A stretch of 64,000 bases of DNA, taken from NCBI RefSeq assembly GCF_900116555.1, contig NZ_FPAT01000014.1, positions 62,001-126,000 on the forward strand. The letters run 5' to 3'. The DNA comes from Actinopolyspora lacussalsi subsp. righensis. Its GTDB lineage: Bacteria; Actinomycetota; Actinomycetes; Mycobacteriales; Pseudonocardiaceae. Shown one piece after another: positions 59,319-64,000 of the stretch (position 1 is its first letter; the number at the start of each line of letters is the position of its first letter). The notes beneath the pieces are model-generated. The model had not been told where the DNA came from. It made no database searches and was given only the letters and a program-made list of their open reading frames with translations. The position numbers and the translations under genes were made by a program.

Positions 59319-60028
59319 GCTTCGTTCCCTCTCACATCATCGTCTGGTTCGTCGGAGTCGGTCGTTCGGCCGTCCAGTTCGGCGAGCAACTCGACCAACT
59401 CGGTACGCACGCGTTCGGTCGCCGCGGCCAGCCCCGCTCTGCCCTGCTGCTCCGGCAGGCGGACGGGTCTGCCGACGAGAACGTCCACCCTCGGTCGGAA
59501 CCGGAACCGTCGCCCGCTCTCACGAGCGGTACCCCGGCACGCGACCGGCAGCAGCGGCGCCCCCGCCGATCGGGCCAACCACGCCGCGCCGTGCCGCGCC
59601 TCGGCCACGCTTCCGCCTCGAGTGCCCTCGGGAAACACCCCGATCACCCCGCCGGAACGAAGTATCCGCACCGCGGCCGACAACGCCGCGCGATCGGGAG
59701 CATCACGACGAACCGGAAGATGACCCAGTTTACACAGTGTCCAGCCGAGCGGGCCGCGGAACAGTTCCCGCTTGATCAGGAACACCGCACCACGTGGCAG
59801 CGTCCCGAACAACACCGGACCGTCCGCGAGGGAGCTGTGATTGGCGACGAGAACCACGGGGCCGGTCGTGGGGACCCGCTCACCGTGTCGAACGCGGATT
59901 CGATACGACATCCGCAGCACGACCCGGCCGAGGCACCGGCCGAACCGGCGCAAACCGGGTGAGCTGCCCTCCGGCAGCATACCCGTAGTGGGGTGGTCAC
60001 GCTGCGAGTGACTCCCGCCGGCCCTCAT
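59315..60028 (-). CDS. 1-acyl-glycerol-3-phosphate acyltransferase (PlsC-like)
   Basis: A 237-residue membrane-associated acyltransferase. The catalytic HX4D motif is NHSSLAD (His64 and Asp69), and the glycerol-phosphate motif is FPEGTRG near 131. The chemistry is acyl transfer to lysophosphatidate, or to a related lipid. It overlaps cmk by four bases (ATGA) and der by four bases (GTGA), so all three form one coupled operon. M. tuberculosis lacks this gene between cmk and engA, so its placement here is an insertion relative to that order. Confidence 0.9.
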   Translation of the reverse strand: MRAGGSHSQRDHPTTGMLPEGSSPGLRRFGRCLGRVVLRMSYRIRVRHGERVPTTGPVVLVANHSSLADGPVLFGTLPRGAVFLIKRELFRGPLGWTLCKLGHLPVRRDAPDRAALSAAVRILRSGGVIGVFPEGTRGGSVAEARHGAAWLARSAGAPLLPVACRGTARESGRRFRFRPRVDVLVGRPVRLPEQQGRAGLAAATERVRTELVELLAELDGRTTDSDEPDDDVRGNEA

Positions 60029-60750
60029 CGTCCGGCTCGCTCGTTGGTGACCAGCAGCCCGCGGGCGGCTGCCAACTCGTGCAACCGCCGCAGCACCTGT
60101 TCCAGCGAGAGCTCGGTCGTATCCAGCGAAACCGCGTCCTCGGCCATTCGAAGCGGCGCGACGGACCTGTTGGAGTCGAGCGTGTCCCTGCGTCGCACGT
60201 CGGCGTGCACCAGGTCGCGGTCCGCCGGGCGTCCCTCGGCCGCGTCCTGGGCGGTGCGGCGGTGGGCCCGGGCGTCCGCCGAGGCGGTCAGGTACACCTT
60301 CAGACCCGCCTCGGGCACTACGACGGTGCCCACGTCACGTCCCTCGACCACGATTCCCCCGCTGGGACGTGTCGCGGTGTCGATCAGCGCGCGCTGCCGC
60401 CGCACCAGAAGCTCCCGGACCTCGGGAACCGCCGAGACGGCGGAAACCGCCTTGGTGACTTCCTGCTCGCGGATCTCCCCCCGTACGTCGGCTCCGTCCA
60501 GCGACACTCCGGGAGAGTCGGGGTCGGTGCGCATCACCAGATGCGCGTCACGGGCGACGCGGGTGAGTTCCGCGGCGTCGTCCAGCGGCGCCCCGGCGCG
60601 CAGCACGGCCAGTGTCACCGCTCGATACATCGCGCCGGTATCCAGGTAAGCAGCGCCGAGCGCGTGGGCGAGTCCACGAGCCGCCGTGGACTTGCCCGTT
60701 CCGGACGGCCCGTCCACCGCCACGATTCCGTTGAGCTCGGGCTGGGACAC
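60025..60750 (-). CDS. cmk: Cytidylate kinase
   Basis: A 241-residue kinase phosphorylating CMP and dCMP. It shows the P-loop GPSGTGKST, LDTGAMYRAVTL in the CMP-binding part, EGRDVGTVV and the LID region RRRDTLDSNR. The GTG at 60750 has GAGGAGG nine bases upstream; longer frames add no conserved sequence. It leads the cmk-plsC-der operon. Confidence 0.95.
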   Translation of the reverse strand: MSQPELNGIVAVDGPSGTGKSTAARGLAHALGAAYLDTGAMYRAVTLAVLRAGAPLDDAAELTRVARDAHLVMRTDPDSPGVSLDGADVRGEIREQEVTKAVSAVSAVPEVRELLVRRQRALIDTATRPSGGIVVEGRDVGTVVVPEAGLKVYLTASADARAHRRTAQDAAEGRPADRDLVHADVRRRDTLDSNRSVAPLRMAEDAVSLDTTELSLEQVLRRLHELAAARGLLVTNERAGR

Positions 60751-60895
60751 CTCGACTGACCTCCTCGACAACGAATGACCACGTCGCTCGCTCGGGCTAA
60801 CCGACAATGTTTCATTCTGCCTGTCCGCGACCGCGGTGACTCAATCGAGTCCCGCACGACCGATCGGCCGACTACTGCGAAGCCGCGAGACGTTT

Positions 60896-60901
60896 TAAGA
60901 T
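60896..60901 (+). promoter_or_regulatory. -10 element of the khtT-like gene (leaderless)
   Basis: TAAGAT ends seven bases before the GTG at 60909, and no ribosome site lies between. Confidence 0.5.
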
Positions 60902-60908
60902 CGGTCGT

Positions 60909-61391
60909 GTGGACGTCACCGTGACCCCGCTGCCGGGGCTGGGCACGCAACAGGAATTCACGACCGAGTCCGGGCGCCGCATCGGAGTGATCACCTACCG
61001 GGACGGCCGGATGGAGCTGATCGTCTCCGATGCCAGGGACCCGGACAAGATCTGTGCGGCTACCGATCTCACCGGGGAGGAAACCAGCACGCTGGCGAAC
61101 CTGCTCGGAGCTCCCCAACTGGTGCGGCAGCTCAGCGAGCAGCAGCGCGAAGTGACCGGCGTGACCACCTGGCAACTGCCGCTGGCGCCCGACTCACCGT
61201 TCGACGGGCGCCCGCTCGGCGAGACCGAGATGCGCACCCGGACCTCGGTTTCGATAGTGGCGGTGATAAGGGACGGGTCGGTGCTGCCCTCCCCTCGCCC
61301 GGATTTCGTCTTCGCGGGCGGCGACCTTGTGGTCGTCGTCGGTACCGCCGAAGGTCTGCGCGCAGCCGGCGAGATCATGGAACACGGCTGA
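60909..61391 (+). CDS. KhtT-like regulatory subunit of a cation/proton antiporter
   Basis: A 160-residue soluble protein. The N-terminal half (MDVTVTPLPGLGTQQEFTTE, GRRIGVITYRDGRMEL) matches KhtT-type proteins. The C-terminal half is a TrkA_C domain (DGRPLGETEMRTRTSVSIVA, DFVFAGGDLVVVVGTAEGL), which binds cyclic di-AMP or nucleotides in characterised members. The antiporter follows 104 bases later on the same strand. The pair would gate potassium or ammonium efflux. Confidence 0.87.
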   Translation: MDVTVTPLPGLGTQQEFTTESGRRIGVITYRDGRMELIVSDARDPDKICAATDLTGEETSTLANLLGAPQLVRQLSEQQREVTGVTTWQLPLAPDSPFDGRPLGETEMRTRTSVSIVAVIRDGSVLPSPRPDFVFAGGDLVVVVGTAEGLRAAGEIMEHG

Positions 61392-61495
61392 TTCGACTCG
61401 AACCGGCCGTTCCCGCCGGGATGCTCGGGCGGCGCCCCACGGATTCCGGAGGTTGAACGGATCTGGTCGACGTCCGCGCGGGCGAGAGGAACCAG

Positions 61496-62671
61496 GTGCA
61501 ACACACTGCGATCACACTGATCGAACTGGGAGCTGTCTTCTTCGGTCTGGGGGTGCTCGGGCGACTCGCCTGGCGCATCGGTATATCGCCGATCCCGCTG
61601 TATCTGCTCGGCGGGTTGGCCTTCGGGCAGGGCGGGCTGATCCCGCTGGGCGGCATCGAACCGTTCACCGAGATCGCCTCGGAGATCGGGGTCGTCCTGC
61701 TGTTGCTGCTGCTGGGGTTGGAGTACTCGGCGAGTGAGCTGGTCACGGGGTTGCGCCGTTCCTGGATGGCGGGGCTCGTCGACGTCGTTCTCAACGCTTC
61801 GCCGGGCGCCGCCGTGGCCCTGCTGCTGGGATGGGGCCCGATCGCGGCGATCGTACTGGCCGGTGTCACCTACATCTCCTCGTCGGGGATCGTGGCGAAG
61901 GTCCTGGGGGACCTGGGCAGGCTGGGCAACCGTGAGACACCGGTGGTGCTGTCGATACTGGTGTTCGAGGACCTGGCCATGGCCATCTATCTGCCGATCC
62001 TGACCGCCCTGCTCGCCGGGGTGGGGTTTCTGGGAGGTCTCGGTGCGGTCGGTGTGTCCGTCCTGGTGATCACTCTGGTGCTGGTGCTGGCGCTGCGTTA
62101 CGGACGCTACGTCTCGGCGTTGGTGGACAGCCCGGATCCCGAGGTGTTCCTGCTCCGATTGCTCGGGGCGGCGCTGCTCGTGGCCGGCTTGGCGGCCCAG
62201 CTGCAGGTTTCGGCGGCGGTGGGCGCCTTCCTGCTGGGCATCGCCATATCCGGGTCTACCGCGGCCAACGCCACCCGAACACTGGCCCCGCTGCGCGACC
62301 TGTTCGCGGCGGTGTTCTTCGTCGTGTTCGGCCTCAACACCGATCCGTCCGCGATTCCGCCGGTGCTGCCGTTCGCGCTGTTGCTGGCACTGCTGACCAC
62401 GATCACGAAACTCGCCACGGGATGGTTCGCCGCGGGTTCGCAGGGCATCAGGCGGATGGGGCGGGCCCGTGCGGGGGCCGCCCTGGTGGCCCGCGGCGAA
62501 TTCTCCATAGTCATCGCGGGCCTGGCAGTGGGTTCCGGAGCGGTCACCGGTGAGCTGGCAGCGTTCTCCACCGCTTATGTGCTGCTGATGGCAGTCCTCG
62601 GCCCGGTGGCGGCCCGTGTGGTGGAACCGGTGGCGCAGCGGCTGGTGACGCTACGGCAGGCGCGGCGATGA
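61496..62671 (+). CDS. CPA2-family cation/proton antiporter (KhtU-like)
   Basis: A 391-residue membrane protein with twelve or so helices. LLLLLLGLEYSASELV, SSSGIVAKVLGDL with the family polar motif, LSILVFEDLAMAIYL carrying the ion-pathway acidic residue, and ARGEFSIVIAGLA are typical of Na+/H+ and K+/H+ exchangers of the KefB/KhtU branch. No C-terminal RCK domain is present; the preceding KhtT-like protein takes that place. The GTG at 61496 follows GAGAGG. Confidence 0.9.
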   Translation: MQHTAITLIELGAVFFGLGVLGRLAWRIGISPIPLYLLGGLAFGQGGLIPLGGIEPFTEIASEIGVVLLLLLLGLEYSASELVTGLRRSWMAGLVDVVLNASPGAAVALLLGWGPIAAIVLAGVTYISSSGIVAKVLGDLGRLGNRETPVVLSILVFEDLAMAIYLPILTALLAGVGFLGGLGAVGVSVLVITLVLVLALRYGRYVSALVDSPDPEVFLLRLLGAALLVAGLAAQLQVSAAVGAFLLGIAISGSTAANATRTLAPLRDLFAAVFFVVFGLNTDPSAIPPVLPFALLLALLTTITKLATGWFAAGSQGIRRMGRARAGAALVARGEFSIVIAGLAVGSGAVTGELAAFSTAYVLLMAVLGPVAARVVEPVAQRLVTLRQARR

Positions 62672-62736
62672 GAGGGGCGGGCGACGCCTACCGAACGGGC
62701 ACCGCACTGATCCGGTCACAGGCACCCCGGTCCTGG

Positions 62737-63510
62737 TCACAGGCCGACCGCACGGTAGAGCGAGCCGAGTTCCTTGTTGTCCAGCGGCCGGATCGCCCCC
62801 GGGCGTTCATTGGTCAGCCGCACTTCGCCGACACCGGTCCGGACCAGTCGCTGCACCGGGTAGCCCGCGGCCTTGAACAGTCTGCGGACGATTCGTTTGC
62901 GTCCCTCGTGCAGCACCACCTGTGCCAACACCCGGGTTCCCTTCTGGTTCGTGTCGACGAAGCGGAAGGAATCGACGCTGGCGAGCCCGTCCTCGAGTTC
63001 CAGACCGGCCTTGACGGTGCGTCCCAGATCCTTGGGAACGGGCCCCTGCAACTCGACGAGATAGGTCTTGGGAACCCGGTAGGAGGGATGCATCAGTCGA
63101 TTGGCGAGATCACCGTCGTTGCTGATCAGCAGCAACCCTTCGGTGTTGAAGTCCAGCCGCCCGATGTGGAAGAGTTTGCCCTCCCGCTTCGGCAGGTAGT
63201 CACCGATGCAGGGCCGCCCCTGGTCGTCAGACATGCTGCACAGAATGCCCGTGGGCTTGTTCAGCAACAGATGGGTGGCTTCGTTGTCGACCACGACCCT
63301 GCTGCCGTCCACGTGGATGACCGAGGTGGCCGGATCCACCCTGGCGCCGAGTGTGGTGACCGGAGCACCGTCGACCTCCACACGGCCCTCGACGATCATC
63401 TCCTCAGCGGCGCGGCGTGAGGCGACGCCAGCCTTGGAAAGCACTTTCTGCAGCCGGACACCTTCCGTGTCCCGGCTGTTCCGGCTCGTCGGGTCGTGCG
63501 GTTCAGACAT
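62737..63510 (-). CDS. rluB: 23S rRNA pseudouridine synthase (RluB/RsuA type)
   Basis: A 257-residue RNA-modifying enzyme. An S4 domain (VRLQKVLSKAGVASRRAAEE) is followed by the synthase domain with the catalytic Asp in HIGRLDFNTEGLLL, LLNKPTG and RMLIDNK-like KIVRRLFKAAG region (read as RKRIVRRLFKAAGYPV). It should convert a 23S rRNA uridine to pseudouridine. The ATG at 63510 overlaps the scpB stop by eight bases, matching the scpB-rluB order of M. tuberculosis. Confidence 0.93.
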   Translation of the reverse strand: MSEPHDPTSRNSRDTEGVRLQKVLSKAGVASRRAAEEMIVEGRVEVDGAPVTTLGARVDPATSVIHVDGSRVVVDNEATHLLLNKPTGILCSMSDDQGRPCIGDYLPKREGKLFHIGRLDFNTEGLLLISNDGDLANRLMHPSYRVPKTYLVELQGPVPKDLGRTVKAGLELEDGLASVDSFRFVDTNQKGTRVLAQVVLHEGRKRIVRRLFKAAGYPVQRLVRTGVGEVRLTNERPGAIRPLDNKELGSLYRAVGL

Positions 63511-64000
63511 CGTCGATCGCATCCACTTCGGGCAACAGGGGGGCCAGTGGCGGCAGTTCCCGCAACGAGGACAGGCCGAGCCGTTCCAGGAACAACTCGG
63601 TCGTGCAGTAGGAAGTGCCGCCCGATTCCGGGTCGGTACCGGCTTCGTGGATCAGTCCACGCGCCAGCAGGGTACGTACGACCCCGTCCACGTTAACACC
63701 GCGCACCGCGGCCACCTTCGAGCGAGTCACCGGTTGCCGATAGGCGATGACGGCGAGCGTCTCCAGCGCGGCCTTGGTGAGCTTGGCCCGCTGCCCGTCG
63801 AGGAGGTATCGCTCGACGACGGGAGCGTACACATCGCGGGTGTAGAACCGCCAGCCATCCGCCACCCTGCGCAGCTCGATACCACTTCCCGCCGCGGTGT
63901 AGCCCTCGGCCAGCCGACTCAGGGCTGTGGTGACCCGATCCACGGGCTGATCGAGGACCTCGGCCAGCAGCTCCTCACCGGCAGGGGCATCGACCACCAG
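63503..64000 (-). CDS. scpB: Segregation and condensation protein B (partial)
   Basis: The right edge cuts the gene; about 165 codons are visible, starting inside the first winged helix (VVDAPAGEELLAEVL). LTKAALETLAVIAYRQPVTR and GTSYCTTELFLERLGL are the two most conserved stretches of ScpB. The protein pairs with ScpA and SMC in chromosome organisation. It overlaps rluB and presumably follows scpA beyond the edge. Confidence 0.93.
   Translation of the reverse strand: MVVDAPAGEELLAEVLDQPVDRVTTALSRLAEGYTAAGSGIELRRVADGWRFYTRDVYAPVVERYLLDGQRAKLTKAALETLAVIAYRQPVTRSKVAAVRGVNVDGVVRTLLARGLIHEAGTDPESGGTSYCTTELFLERLGLSSLRELPPLAPLLPEVDAIDDV

Noticed and set aside
62714-62750. GGTCACAGGC repeated twice near the end of rluB
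   Set aside because: The second copy is part of the rluB 3' end and the spacing has no obvious meaning; likely chance.

Overview
The window is high-GC DNA with actinobacterial genetics throughout: GTG and TTG starts, GGAGG ribosome sites alternating with leaderless genes, an F420-type luciferase-family enzyme, Methyltransf_19 (DUF574) and InhA-type enoyl reductase. Two blocks follow the Mycobacterium tuberculosis order. The moxR, DUF58, vWA, fabG1, inhA, ferrochelatase, opposite-strand hypothetical, NfeD, stomatin block matches Rv1479-Rv1488. The scpB, rluB, cmk, der block matches Rv1710-Rv1713. Acidic linkers, such as the one inside NupC, and general gene content suggest a halotolerant member of the Pseudonocardiales/Actinopolyspora kind. 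The genus is an inference. No tRNA, rRNA, CRISPR array, insertion sequence or prophage was seen.

Layout. 1-11.8 kb: cut ABC-class ATPase, secreted GH25 muramidase, LCP cell-wall ligase, succinate-semialdehyde dehydrogenase facing a GntR regulator, F420-dependent oxidoreductase, DMT exporter, PL3 pectate lyase with a LacI-like operator, a methyltransferase, and an MFS/GntR divergent pair around a perfect inverted repeat. 11.9-13.4 kb: a TerC metal exporter under a yybP-ykoY manganese riboswitch, with a translationally coupled micro-membrane-protein. 13.4-20.4 kb: small membrane protein, alpha/beta-hydrolase/MDMPI fusion, UvrA-like ABC protein, VOC protein, AraC regulator and DUF421. 20.5-34.4 kb: DUF1963, stomatin/NfeD, DUF3097, ferrochelatase, InhA, FabG, a large FAD/Fe-S oxidoreductase and the vWA/DUF58/MoxR operon.

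34.6-46 kb: MobA-like transferase, TauE/SafE exporter with an Rrf2 regulator, secreted streptogrisin-type protease, glutamate synthase gltBD, and two overlapping small genes. 46.2-49.3 kb is a decaying patch: a deleted and frameshifted ArsR gene, an MFS gene with two compensating homopolymer indels, and one open frame that joins pieces of an acetyltransferase, a short-chain dehydrogenase and an alpha/beta hydrolase. 49.5-64 kb: multi-pass membrane protein, pterin dehydratase, DUF2795, CutA, NupC, S9 peptidase, aldo/keto reductase, der-plsC-cmk, a KhtTU-like antiporter pair, rluB and scpB (cut).

The observations most worth following are: a 30-nt AT-rich motif present three times, each time upstream of a leftward operon (terC, moxR, gltB); the three-gene chimera; an orphan promoter/terminator pair that could define a small RNA; and the riboswitch with its coupled micro-protein.
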